DNA of 18,929 bases, taken from positions 1 to 18,929 of the forward strand of contig SYHM01000146.1 of assembly GCA_005799205.1 (NCBI GenBank), read 5' to 3'. Position 1 is the stretch's first letter. Every line of letters begins with the position of its first letter. The DNA is from Planctomycetia bacterium (GTDB lineage Bacteria > Planctomycetota > Phycisphaerae > Phycisphaerales > SM1A02). The position numbers and the translations under genes are program-made. Below are positions 1 to 8,140 of this stretch, in pieces. The notes under the pieces were generated by a model. It saw nothing but the letters and a program-made list of their open reading frames with translations, did not search any database and was not told the DNA's origin.

Positions 1-732
1 CGGGTGAAGGAGAGCGGGTGCGAGCGAGCCACCGCGGCGGCCTACCTTGAACTCCACATCGAGCAGGGGCCGGTGCTGCTCGACAAAGGGCTTGCGCTGG
101 GCACGGTCCTCGGAACCTTCGGGGTTGAAAGACACGCGATTACATTTACTGGCCAAGGGGCGCATTCGGGCAGTACTCCGATGCATCGGCGTCGAGACGC
201 ACTACTCGCTGCGGCGCGAATGAGTCCCGAGATCTATCAGATCGCACACAAGTACGGCGGCGTCTGCACGATCGGCTCGTGCACAACGTTGCCTGGCATC
301 GTCACGAGCGTTGTCGAAGAGTGCCGCATCACGCTCGACCAGCGACATCTCGATGCTCATGCGCTGGCTGCCATGCTCGCCGCCGCTCGCGATGCGAGCA
401 CGCACTTCGCGACCGAAGGGAATGTGGATGTGCGATGGGATCGCCTCTGGCAGATCGAGCCAATACTCTTTGACCCATCACTGATTGCGCTGTGCGATGA
501 GTCGATCATCGCATGCGGTCAGTCTGCGTTCCATCTTCCCTCGGGGCCTCTGCACGATGCCGCTGAGGTCTCGCGAGCGGGCATCCCGACCGTGATGCTC
601 TTTGTCCAGAGCCTGCTTGGCATCAGTCACAACAAACTCGAAGATACGAGGCCAGAGCACATTGAACTCTCCGTCGCCGCCCTCGATACGCTCGCGAGCA
701 AGACGATGCAGGCGATCGCGAATCCCACATGA
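1..732 (+). CDS. M20-family amidohydrolase (N-carbamoyl-amino acid hydrolase / allantoate amidohydrolase type), 5'-truncated by window
   Basis: This is the C-terminal ~243 residues of a zinc-dependent amidohydrolase of the AllC/HyuC branch of the M20 family, which hydrolyses N-carbamoyl or ureido groups in the cytoplasm. The frame is open at base 1, so the true start lies upstream; the GTG at base 4 is internal. Visible signatures are ELHIEQGP, containing a metal-ligand His in this family, then GQGAHSGSTPM of the dimerisation/lid domain, and SGPLHDAAEV followed by GISHNKLED, containing the last metal-ligand His. The usual family form near the end is SGAGHDA; here it is SGPLHDA, a mild variation. 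The N-terminal half with the other metal ligands and the catalytic Glu is not in the window, so activity cannot be judged. Substrate (carbamoyl-amino acid, allantoate or beta-ureidopropionate) cannot be told apart from this fragment. The next gene starts 6 bases after the stop, so the two are probably cotranscribed. Confidence 0.85.
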   Translation, partial: RVKESGCERATAAAYLELHIEQGPVLLDKGLALGTVLGTFGVERHAITFTGQGAHSGSTPMHRRRDALLAAARMSPEIYQIAHKYGGVCTIGSCTTLPGIVTSVVEECRITLDQRHLDAHALAAMLAAARDASTHFATEGNVDVRWDRLWQIEPILFDPSLIALCDESIIACGQSAFHLPSGPLHDAAEVSRAGIPTVMLFVQSLLGISHNKLEDTRPEHIELSVAALDTLASKTMQAIANPT

Positions 733-738
733 TCCACC

Positions 739-1737
739 ATGAATCCGGGCAATAGATGTTTTCTCTGGGGAGTCCGCCTCGCAGCGCTTTGGGTGCTCGC
801 GGGATCACTCGCCAAGTCGTTCACGGGTCTCCCTGGAGACTTGCCGTCTCCAGTCCTGCAACTTGACGTCGATCCGCTCTTCATCCTTGCGTTGGCTGTT
901 GCGGTCGAGTCATTCATCGCATTCTGCGCGCTCCGCTGGCCTCGCAGGGGGGCCGTCCCTCTCGCACTCCTCCTTGCACTGTTCGAGTGGGTCCTCATCC
1001 TGCACGCTCGCAGCGGCGCCGAATCGTGTGGATGCTTCGGTGGCGCCCTTCCGATTCCTGCCTCCGTCATGATCGCAATTGACGGAGTCCTGCTGCTCGT
1101 CACCCTCGCAGGCGCGGTGCGACTCCCAAGACTGGCACCTGTCACACGCGGTGCGCTCACACTTGCCGCGATTGCCCTGGTCTCGACCACGCTTGCGCTC
1201 GCTGCGAGTTCACGGCTCAGCGCCTATCAACCGCGCGAGGCAGCAAAGTCACCAACGACGCCTCGCGCGCACACCCTCACGCCGGCGATCGTTCCCGCAC
1301 TCCCTCCATCGCCCCCAGCTCCGTGGGCACTACCCGCCGAGTTCCCGGCGCAAGTCCTATTGCGTCCACTGCAGTGGATCGGAAAACCACTCGCTGAGAC
1401 CGAACTCGGACGGTGGACCGACACCGCTGTCTTTCCATCTGACTGCACGCTGCTCATCTACTACCTCAGTTGCAATCATTGTGCAGCGCACCTCAAAGAA
1501 CTAGCCCAAGCGCAAGCGGCGAATCCATCCGCGTCACCCTCGTATGTGCTCGTGCAGCTCCCAACCCCCGCTGGCTACACGGGGCGCCTCTTCGTGCATG
1601 ACGTACCGACGGGACTGCGTGTCGAACTCCCCTCGAAGGTCAAAGCGTGGGTCATCACTCCGCCGTGGGACGTTGTCGTCAGTGGCGCAAGGGTTGTGCG
1701 CGCGCACTCGGTTCCACGCGGTGGGGCCGAAAAATGA
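739..1737 (+). CDS. MauE-like membrane protein fused to an extracytoplasmic thioredoxin-like domain
   Basis: A 332-residue protein in two parts. Residues ~1-156 form about five hydrophobic segments (near 9-28, 46-65, 72-90, 105-130, 138-156), with the motif SCGCFGG carrying C97 and C99 between the third and fourth. This layout and Cys pair are typical of MauE/DoxX-like proteins, which support disulfide or thiol chemistry in the envelope. A Pro-rich linker (~170-195) follows, then a C-terminal region with a CNHC pair (C245, C248) after a hydrophobic strand, as in thioredoxin-like oxidoreductases. Family knowledge suggests electron transfer between the membrane Cys pair and the soluble CxxC; the fusion would put donor and acceptor in one chain. 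That is inference. The start ATG lies 6 bases past the upstream stop, without a clear ribosome binding site. The CNHC sequence is not the classical CGPC, so the C-terminal fold is less certain than the membrane part. Confidence 0.7.
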   Translation: MNPGNRCFLWGVRLAALWVLAGSLAKSFTGLPGDLPSPVLQLDVDPLFILALAVAVESFIAFCALRWPRRGAVPLALLLALFEWVLILHARSGAESCGCFGGALPIPASVMIAIDGVLLLVTLAGAVRLPRLAPVTRGALTLAAIALVSTTLALAASSRLSAYQPREAAKSPTTPRAHTLTPAIVPALPPSPPAPWALPAEFPAQVLLRPLQWIGKPLAETELGRWTDTAVFPSDCTLLIYYLSCNHCAAHLKELAQAQAANPSASPSYVLVQLPTPAGYTGRLFVHDVPTGLRVELPSKVKAWVITPPWDVVVSGARVVRAHSVPRGGAEK

Positions 1738-1800
1738 GATTGGGCTTGCGAATTGCTAAGAGCACAGGACGGTGTTGGACGGTAGAGTAGGAACCCTCCT

Positions 1801-2319
1801 ATGCGACCCCTCACTCTCCTGTCGTGCCTTTGCTTCGCGGCGATCACCGTTGCCGGTTGTCAGACTCCAAATCAAGTGAACTCGGTCCCGCTGGCCAAAG
1901 TCCAGAAAGACCTTCCTGCCGACTGGATCACGCTCAAGCCAGAGGATTGGCGCATGGCCTACCTCGACGCGCCAACACGACAGTCACTCATCGCGCTGCG
2001 CAAGTCGCTTGAGGCAGAACGCGCGACACAAGCCTTCGAGGCGAATGGGTCGTACTCCGAAGCGACCTACGAGAGCATTCGTCAGATGAACTTGTCGTGC
2101 AATCAGTCCTATGCAGCGAATGCCGTGGTGATCGGTGAAGACCTCTCGCCTGAGCTCGCAGGGGCTGCGCTCTCAGTGAACGAGGCGTACATGAATTCGA
2201 CCGTGGTCGGTGATGTGAACCTTCGACAGGTTCAGGATGACTGGGCGAGACTCTGGCTGATGAACAAGCCCTCGTCACTCAGTCCATATCCGATTGTCAA
2301 CACTGGCGGCCGACCCTAA
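1801..2319 (+). CDS. putative small lipoprotein, unknown function
   Basis: A 172-residue protein starting with a typical lipoprotein signal: Met-Arg, a hydrophobic core, and the lipobox VAGC with the lipidated Cys at position 20. The mature part is soluble, mainly helical by composition, with no repeats or motif I recognise. The sequence PADWITLKPEDWRMAYLDAP follows the signal within ~20 residues, and Asn/Ser/Tyr-rich stretches lie in the second half. It is 63 bases downstream of the thioredoxin-like gene, far enough for its own promoter, though I see no convincing one. Its TAA stop (2317-2319) overlaps the TAG stop of the convergent serS gene (2316-2318 read on the other strand), so the two transcripts must overlap at their 3' ends. 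Function unknown; the lipoprotein call rests on the signal sequence alone. Confidence 0.75.
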   Translation: MRPLTLLSCLCFAAITVAGCQTPNQVNSVPLAKVQKDLPADWITLKPEDWRMAYLDAPTRQSLIALRKSLEAERATQAFEANGSYSEATYESIRQMNLSCNQSYAANAVVIGEDLSPELAGAALSVNEAYMNSTVVGDVNLRQVQDDWARLWLMNKPSSLSPYPIVNTGGRP

Positions 2320-3722
2320 GCGACTGGCTCGATTCGCTCTCGTCCGCCCATGTGGCAGCGCAGCGGCGCGGGAATCGTGACCGACCCGTCGGCGTTCTGG
2401 TGCATTTCGAGCAGGGGGATCAAGATGCGCGGGCTTGCCACTACGGTGTTGTTGAGCGCGTACGCAAAGAGGGTCTTGCCATCCTCCCCCTTGTAGCGAA
2501 GATTGAGGCGCCGGCATTGATAGTCGCCAAGTCTGCTCGCTGAATGCGTCTCGCCGTAAGCCCCAAGCGGCGCACCGTTCGAATCACTCTCGCCGCGACC
2601 AGGCATCCAGCACTCCACGTCGATCATGTCTTCGTTCTTCACGCCGAGGTCGCCGGTGCAGCACTGCAGTAATCGGTAGGGCAAATCGAGCGATTGCAAG
2701 AGCATTTCGACTGACTCCAGCATTGTGGCGTGCCACCGCCGACTCTCTGCATCATCTGCCTTACAGACAACGACTTGCTCGACCTTGTCAAACTGGTGAA
2801 TCCGATAAAGCCCCGCTGTGTCCTTGCCGGCAGCGCCCGCTTCGCGGCGAAAGCAGGTCGAGAGCGTGACATAAGTCCGGGGCAGTGAGTCGGTTGCCAA
2901 TATCTCGTCGGCGTGTAGTCCCATCAATCCAACCTCGCCAGTCCCAGTCAGAAAGAGATCGTGACTGCTCCCGCGTTTGCTCTCTTCGAGGTGATAAGCC
3001 TGCTCGCGCCCCGCTGGAAAGAACCCAGTGCCAACCATGCACTCCTCGCGCACGATGACAGGGACCCCCATCGGTTGGAATCCTCGCGTGTCAACCATGA
3101 AGTCAAGGGCGTATCGCAGAATCGCTTGGTGCAGGCGCATCCCGAGTCCCGTCAACACATAGTGGCGCGTCCCCGACATCTTGACTCCGCGTTCGAAGTC
3201 GACAAGCCCAAGTGATTTCACGAGTGATTGGTGACTCTTGGGGTCAAATCCGCGTGACGCGCGAAACGAGTTCGTCGGATCGAAGTGTGGGGGGCTCCAT
3301 GTACGAATCTCAACATTGTCGTCGCTCCCTGCTCCCACAGGGACGTCGGCAGCAGGGGGCTGCGGGACAGTCAAGAGCAGTTCGCGCCACAGCGGGTCAA
3401 CCTCAGCGAAAATTCGTTCGAGCACCGCGATCTCGTTCTTGAGTTTGATTGGCAGCGCTTCAAGTTGTGCGAGTTCACTTTCGATCACACCGCGATCAGC
3501 GCCAGTCGCCGCCTTGAGTTTTCCCTTGAGTTGCCCCATTCGTGGGCCACTCTCCTTGCCATGGCGGTTCTGCTCGGCCCGCTTTTGCTCAAGATCAGCA
3601 AGGACGACCCGCCGCTGCTCGTCGAGGGCGCGCAGGCGGTCGAAGTCGATCGTCATCTTCTTGGCAACAGCGCCGCGGATAAACCGTTCCGGTTCCTCAC
3701 GAAAGGCCTTGATGTCGATCAT
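2316..3722 (-). CDS. serS: seryl-tRNA synthetase
   Basis: A class II aminoacyl-tRNA synthetase of 468 residues that charges tRNA-Ser with serine in the cytoplasm. Residues ~1-110 form the N-terminal tRNA-binding arm, rich in charged heptad-like sequence (RALDEQRRVVLADLEQKRAE). The catalytic core has the serine-binding segment TGTGEV (residues 259-264), motif 2 FRREAGAAGKDTAGLYRIHQ (291-310) and motif 3 around ALNNTVVASPRIL (422-434) with the conserved Arg432. The segments TGTGEV and ALNNT...PRIL resemble the Thermus-type enzyme rather than the E. coli type (TAEV, TLNGSG), as far as I recall the families. A short extra loop lies around residues 376-390 before GETHSASRLGDYQCRR. It is the last gene of the minus-strand cluster, 51 bases after nadK, and its stop overlaps that of the convergent lipoprotein gene. 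ATG start; no clear Shine-Dalgarno sequence. Confidence 0.97.
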   Translation of the reverse strand: MIDIKAFREEPERFIRGAVAKKMTIDFDRLRALDEQRRVVLADLEQKRAEQNRHGKESGPRMGQLKGKLKAATGADRGVIESELAQLEALPIKLKNEIAVLERIFAEVDPLWRELLLTVPQPPAADVPVGAGSDDNVEIRTWSPPHFDPTNSFRASRGFDPKSHQSLVKSLGLVDFERGVKMSGTRHYVLTGLGMRLHQAILRYALDFMVDTRGFQPMGVPVIVREECMVGTGFFPAGREQAYHLEESKRGSSHDLFLTGTGEVGLMGLHADEILATDSLPRTYVTLSTCFRREAGAAGKDTAGLYRIHQFDKVEQVVVCKADDAESRRWHATMLESVEMLLQSLDLPYRLLQCCTGDLGVKNEDMIDVECWMPGRGESDSNGAPLGAYGETHSASRLGDYQCRRLNLRYKGEDGKTLFAYALNNTVVASPRILIPLLEMHQNADGSVTIPAPLRCHMGGRERIEPVA

Positions 3723-3753
3723 GACCCAAAGGTATCGGCAAATGCGCCGTGCG

Positions 3754-3772
3754 GGCGCGCGCGTAGCGCGCC
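3754..3772 (-). other. GC-rich stem-loop between nadK and serS
   Basis: A perfect 7-bp inverted repeat, GGCGCGC (3754-3760) and GCGCGCC (3766-3772), with a 5-base loop, sits one base past the nadK stop. No run of T follows on the minus strand, so it is not a classical intrinsic terminator. It could stabilise the 3' end of nadK mRNA or cause partial attenuation before serS. Confidence 0.5.
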
Positions 3773-3773
3773 A

Positions 3774-4625
3774 TCACACGCCGCGGTCGCGGTAACTCGG
3801 TGGAGCTGCCCAGCGCATCTTCGAAAGCAACTGCTGCCAATAGGTCACTTCGGCGTTTCCAACCAATCGCGCCATCGACTGGTGGCGACCGACCTGCACG
3901 CAGTCGCCGACGCTGAGTCGCACGTTCGTTTGGCCGTCGAGGACGAGCGTGGTGCCTTCGTTCGCTCGCTGCACATGCACGGCGATGTCAAGATGGCTTG
4001 GGACAACAATCGGGCGAAATCCAAGACTGTGTGGGCAGATCGGGGTGACGATCAGCGCCTCAACATCAGGATGGACGATCGGTCCTCCCGCTGACACGTT
4101 GTACGCAGTCGACCCGAGCGGGCTCGCGATCAGGATGCCATCGCCAGCAACATCGGGGCCAGGCGCGCCAGAGAATTCAAGCTGCAATTCGATCATCCGA
4201 AATGGCAGTCCAGAGGTCACAACTGCGTCGTTAATCGCGATGCCATGAAACACCACGGTGCCATCGCGGCGCTTGACCATCACATCCATGACCAGTCGCT
4301 GTCGGATGAGTGGATTGCGCCCGAAGACCGACGCTGCTTGTTTCTCGAGTGACGACAGGTCAAACTCGGCGAGAAATCCGAGTCGCCCTGAATTCACCCC
4401 CACAAGCGGAATCCCACGGTCGAGCACTCGTCGAACCTGTGCGATCAGCGTTCCATCTCCTCCAACGGCGACCACGCGATCAAAGACGAGATTCGATGAG
4501 AGCGCGGCGCTGTCGGCGTTGACTTCTGCCACAATCTCCGCATGATCCGCAACAACGCGCCTCACGTCGTCAAGGATGAGCGCAGTCGCGGGCCGATCTG
4601 GGGATGCGCACAGCAGTGCTCTCAT
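3774..4625 (-). CDS. nadK: NAD kinase
   Basis: ATP-dependent NAD kinase that phosphorylates NAD+ to NADP+ in the cytoplasm, the only route to NADP in most bacteria. With the ATG at 4625 it is 283 residues, normal for the family. The diagnostic GGDGT (residues 55-59, catalytic/ATP site Asp57) is preceded by a hydrophobic strand (DRVVAVGGDGTL), followed by GVNSGRLGFLAEF. The second hallmark appears as SPLGSTAYNVSAGGP, matching the family's TPTGSTAYSLSAGGP, and a C-terminal beta-rich region follows. An in-frame TTG at 4643 would add six residues and overlap the end of the ABC gene by 11 bases. I prefer the ATG because MRALLCASPDRP aligns with the usual first beta-strand. It is 7 bases downstream of the ABC ATPase stop and 51 bases upstream of serS, so it is probably cotranscribed with both. 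Confidence 0.95.
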   Translation of the reverse strand: MRALLCASPDRPATALILDDVRRVVADHAEIVAEVNADSAALSSNLVFDRVVAVGGDGTLIAQVRRVLDRGIPLVGVNSGRLGFLAEFDLSSLEKQAASVFGRNPLIRQRLVMDVMVKRRDGTVVFHGIAINDAVVTSGLPFRMIELQLEFSGAPGPDVAGDGILIASPLGSTAYNVSAGGPIVHPDVEALIVTPICPHSLGFRPIVVPSHLDIAVHVQRANEGTTLVLDGQTNVRLSVGDCVQVGRHQSMARLVGNAEVTYWQQLLSKMRWAAPPSYRDRGV

Positions 4626-4632
4626 GCGGCGC

Positions 4633-5580
4633 TCACGAGACAAGTCCCTTCGTCAGTCGCATGAACGCCGTCTCAAGATTGACCTGCTCCTGCGAAAAGC
4701 GTGCGACCCGAAACCCCTGCGCGATCAGTCTGCTCGGAATGTCACTCACTGGCATGCCACTCTTTGGATCGATCGTCACTTCGATGCGAATTGATCGCTC
4801 CTCTCGTTCCATGGTGACCTTGAGAATACCTGCAACACCCTTCAGCAGCGCCGCAGCCTCTGCATGTCGGTCGTCAACGACGACATGAACCACGCTGCCG
4901 CCGCCAGCTCGAGCGATCATCTCCTGAACGCCTCCGCAGTACACCAACTTGCCTTGCTCGACGATTCCAACCGCTGTGCACAGCTCGGCGAGCTCGAACA
5001 AAATGTGCGAGGAAATCAAGATCGTCTTTCCCATCCTCCGAAGTTCCTTGAGCAGTTCACGCATCTCAATTCGGGCGCGGGGGTCGAGCCCGCTTGAGGG
5101 CTCGTCCATCAGAAGCACCTTGGGATCGTGCAGCAGCACACGCGCAACCGAGAGTCTCTGCTGCATTCCCCGCGAGAGCCCATTGACATCGGATGCGCGC
5201 TTTGAACCGAGGTCGGTGAGTTCGAGCACTTCACCGACAACTTTCGTGCGCTGATCACCGTGAATCCCATAGCACGCGGCGAAGAACTCGAGATACTCGC
5301 TCACGAGCATGTCTTCGTACGAGCCCAGAAAGTCGGGGACATACCCGATGATCGGCCGAATGAGGTGATTCTGGTATCCGACAACGTGTCCATCGACACG
5401 CGCCTCTCCCCAGGTCGGCTTCAACAGCGTCGCAAGAATCTTGATTGTCGTTGTCTTTCCGGCACCGTTGGGGCCGATGAATCCAAAGCAGGTTCCCTCT
5501 TCGATCACGAGATTCAAGTTGTCGAGAGCGGTCAACTCGCCGTACTTGCGCGTGAGGTTGACTGTTTCAATCATCGCCAT
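4633..5580 (-). CDS. ABC-type transporter ATP-binding protein (GldA/ABC-2 type)
   Basis: A 315-residue single ATPase that would power an ABC-2-type membrane complex from the cytoplasmic side. Motifs in order are Walker A GPNGAGKT (36-43), a Q-loop position occupied by Asp83 (GYVPDFLGSYEDM), signature LSRGMQQRL (135-143), Walker B VLLMDEP with catalytic Glu160, D-loop SGLD, and the H-loop His192 in SSHI. Asp at the Q-loop and LSRG in place of LSGG are departures from the textbook motifs but are seen in this branch. Residues ~225-315 form a C-terminal extension beyond the core. The gene starts 9 bases after the large membrane-protein gene, so coexpression is nearly certain. No separate ABC-2 permease gene is in the window; the partner may be that upstream membrane protein, or be encoded elsewhere. 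The substrate is unknown. Confidence 0.92.
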   Translation of the reverse strand: MAMIETVNLTRKYGELTALDNLNLVIEEGTCFGFIGPNGAGKTTTIKILATLLKPTWGEARVDGHVVGYQNHLIRPIIGYVPDFLGSYEDMLVSEYLEFFAACYGIHGDQRTKVVGEVLELTDLGSKRASDVNGLSRGMQQRLSVARVLLHDPKVLLMDEPSSGLDPRARIEMRELLKELRRMGKTILISSHILFELAELCTAVGIVEQGKLVYCGGVQEMIARAGGGSVVHVVVDDRHAEAAALLKGVAGILKVTMEREERSIRIEVTIDPKSGMPVSDIPSRLIAQGFRVARFSQEQVNLETAFMRLTKGLVS

Positions 5581-5589
5581 AGCGCAACA

Positions 5590-8124
5590 TTAGTCGCTCG
5601 TCGGAGCGGCAAACCTTTCATCGAGCGGCAGTGGAAACATCGCACGAACAACAACGAGGCCATCGCTGGGCACCGCCTCACCATCGATTCGAATCGGCAC
5701 TGGGCACTCCGACTGATCGAGGTAACCAAAAACGATCAGGCAGGGGCTCGTGAACCAATGGGAAAGGTCGATCGAACGGCCGAGCATTCGCTGAACACGG
5801 ACGGCCACCTCATTGTCTGGCGGCGTGGCAAGATAAGCAGGGGGCTGCAGCATGTTGAACATGGTGAGCATGTCGAGATAGGTGAACTTCCCATCCGATG
5901 TCTGCAGCATGTCGAGACGCAGTCCAAGCACATCACTCGCGAAGGGCACTTCATAACGCGCTCGGATCGCATTGGCGAGATCGCCGACCTGCTGATCAGC
6001 GCTCTGCGCACCCGATGGATACAGCACATCCCTCATTTCGATCGACTGTCCTGCCGGCCACTCGCTCAGGATGCCGAACCGTCCCACATTCGGCAGAGCA
6101 TCTGATGGATCATTGATTCCACCATTGGCCGGATCGACCTTTGCGAGTGGAGAGCGAATCGGAGTGATGTGAATGAACCGAACATCGCGCAGCGTTGCCG
6201 GCAGGGAGTGCTGCAAGAGTCCACTGAGAGTCACACGGATCGTGCTCCCGGGAATCACCGATTGCACGAGAGGTCGCTTTGGATCGATGGTCGCGGGCAT
6301 CCCTCCCCATGCACGCGGCACTGAACCCATCCACTGCGCTTCAAAGCTCGCAGCCGTCGCTCGTGCTGCAACGTGGAGCGTTCCAGGAGTCTCGAGTGGT
6401 ACAGACGTGTGTGCGGGGTTTGGGAATGTTCCAGATGGTCCCCCTGGGGGCGGCGACCATGAGGTCAATCTGTTTCGGGTTCCTCGAAGAGTTGATGCTT
6501 CATCGTCGATCGACAGGGTTGTCTTCCCGTATCCAGGCAGAAACGCACTGAACCAGCAGGTTGCACGTGCACGCGCAGGCTCATGCTTCGACTCCTGCGC
6601 CGCTGGCCAGCTAATCGAATCTACCACGGTCAGATGCTGCACCCGTGCCTGACTCGAACTCAAGAGTGTTCCAACCATCCATACCCCTGACCCGAACACC
6701 ACAGACGTTGCGACAAATGCCAGCCACGAATGTCTCTGAGCGCCGCGCCACTTCAGCACCGCAAATCCACCGGGCCCCGCAACCAGCCAGTAGGCAACAA
6801 AGAGCAAGAATGCCGCCAGAATTCCGAGCGCCGCTTGCCCTCGCATTCCAATCAGGTTCGAGACGAGGTCGCCTCGACCAAGGTCGACAAACACTGGTGT
6901 GCTGTCGATGATCCGTTCCTCGGTTGAGAGCGCGCTAAACCGAGCAGGAGTGAGCGTGTCCGCGCGTCGAGCGAGCACACGATTCCAAAACAGATCGCCT
7001 CGTGGCAGACCTCCTTCTTGAAGCGCCCGTCGGTGCAGCGCGTCCACGTCGAGGCCGATGATGGTGATTCGGCCATGGCCAAAAACGCGTGTCACACCAA
7101 TCGCTCGACCTTCATTCGAGTCTGCGCGAGGACTCGCGAATCCGGTGCTCTGCACGCGCGTGGTTGAGAGAAAGAGAAACGGTTCGAATGCTGAGATCGC
7201 ACTCTGCGAGGCGAAGAATGTCACGGGCATCGTGGCAGTGGGATTCAGAAGTCGTGGGGACGGACTCAGAACCGATACGAGCTCGCGGATCGGAACCGCG
7301 TCGATGCGATCACAGTGCCACTCGCTCTTTGAAGGCATGAGTGAACTCAGCGGATGGAGTGCCGGGTTTGCGAGTCCCCACGGGTCGGCGGCTTCTGGAA
7401 GCACAACGACGAAGACTCCGCCGCGGCGAATCCACTCCCGCAGAGCATCGGCGCTATCACCAGTCATCGCTTGAGGACTCTCATCGCTCCAGATCACAAC
7501 CGAGCAGGCAGAAAGTCCCTCCCATCGGTCAGGAAGATCGGCTGGACGAACGCGGCGGGCGATTCGCGTCGTTGCATTCATGGTCGGAATGAACGATGCG
7601 CCTGGGGGTGGGTTCTCAAAGCCATCGAGTCCCATCCGTCCCGACCCGATCACGGCGAAGAGGTCATCGGTTTGGTCAACCACGGTTGCGGGAGTTGTCG
7701 CAGTCGCGGGCGAAAATCGTGAAGAGCCCAGCTCTCCGACGCGCTCTCCCTGTTTGATCTCCCATACGCGAACGGTGTAGACCTCATTGATCGCGCTGCT
7801 TGGATTCTGCTGCGGAGGAATCCGCGCGTACAACCAGACCCCCGTCGATTGGCCGGGGTCGAGTACGAACCGGCGTGTGACCACGGCGACGTCGCCGCTT
7901 CCGTCAGGCAACTCCCAGGCGAGCTCGACCTCAGTCGGCTCGTCGAGTTGCCCCTTGATCGCAAAGCGCGCGCCCACAGTCTCGCCCGTTCGAAAGTGGT
8001 CGCCCACACCGAAGTGTTCAAGCGTGATGGCGACCTCTTCAGTGGCCTGCGCCGAGGCGCTGAGGCAGACGCTCAGTGCCGCGAGCGCGAGGGCAAGTGA
8101 CTGATCCATCGTGGTGCCGAACAC
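5590..8124 (-). CDS. large membrane protein with signal peptide, GATase-like extracytoplasmic domain and two central membrane segments
   Basis: About 844 residues from the GTG at 8124. This start has GAGGAGG ending 9 bases upstream, the clearest ribosome binding site of the minus cluster; the ATG at 8109 is the alternative (839 residues). A hydrophobic stretch SLALALAALSVCLSASAQA looks like a signal peptide, although its N-terminus lacks the usual Lys/Arg. Residues ~30-145 look like a beta-sandwich. About 155-390 resemble a class I glutamine-amidotransferase-like fold, with SACSVVIWSDE and LREWIRRGGVFVVVLPEAAD, but I see no catalytic Cys-His pair, so it probably binds rather than cleaves. Two membrane segments lie at ~431-450 and 467-488, followed by a ~350-residue C-terminal region of unknown fold. 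The stop is 9 bases before the ABC ATPase start. This pairing suggests a GldG-like or other ABC-associated role. Function is otherwise unknown. Confidence 0.75.
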   Translation of the reverse strand: MFGTTMDQSLALALAALSVCLSASAQATEEVAITLEHFGVGDHFRTGETVGARFAIKGQLDEPTEVELAWELPDGSGDVAVVTRRFVLDPGQSTGVWLYARIPPQQNPSSAINEVYTVRVWEIKQGERVGELGSSRFSPATATTPATVVDQTDDLFAVIGSGRMGLDGFENPPPGASFIPTMNATTRIARRVRPADLPDRWEGLSACSVVIWSDESPQAMTGDSADALREWIRRGGVFVVVLPEAADPWGLANPALHPLSSLMPSKSEWHCDRIDAVPIRELVSVLSPSPRLLNPTATMPVTFFASQSAISAFEPFLFLSTTRVQSTGFASPRADSNEGRAIGVTRVFGHGRITIIGLDVDALHRRALQEGGLPRGDLFWNRVLARRADTLTPARFSALSTEERIIDSTPVFVDLGRGDLVSNLIGMRGQAALGILAAFLLFVAYWLVAGPGGFAVLKWRGAQRHSWLAFVATSVVFGSGVWMVGTLLSSSQARVQHLTVVDSISWPAAQESKHEPARARATCWFSAFLPGYGKTTLSIDDEASTLRGTRNRLTSWSPPPGGPSGTFPNPAHTSVPLETPGTLHVAARATAASFEAQWMGSVPRAWGGMPATIDPKRPLVQSVIPGSTIRVTLSGLLQHSLPATLRDVRFIHITPIRSPLAKVDPANGGINDPSDALPNVGRFGILSEWPAGQSIEMRDVLYPSGAQSADQQVGDLANAIRARYEVPFASDVLGLRLDMLQTSDGKFTYLDMLTMFNMLQPPAYLATPPDNEVAVRVQRMLGRSIDLSHWFTSPCLIVFGYLDQSECPVPIRIDGEAVPSDGLVVVRAMFPLPLDERFAAPTSD

Positions 8125-8140
8125 CGAACGTTGCCTCCTC
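8125..8140 (-). promoter_or_regulatory. strong ribosome binding site for the large membrane protein
   Basis: Read on the minus strand, GAGGAGG (8134-8140) overlaps the TGA stop of the M20 dipeptidase gene and lies 9 bases before an in-frame GTG (8122-8124). It would be 24 bases from the ATG at 8109, which is too far. This site therefore decides the start in favour of GTG and implies translational coupling to the upstream gene. Confidence 0.6.

Noticed and set aside
5260..6105. Forward open frame of ~281 codons opposite the ABC/membrane-protein genes
   Set aside because: It spans the junction of two well-supported minus-strand genes and has no domain signature.
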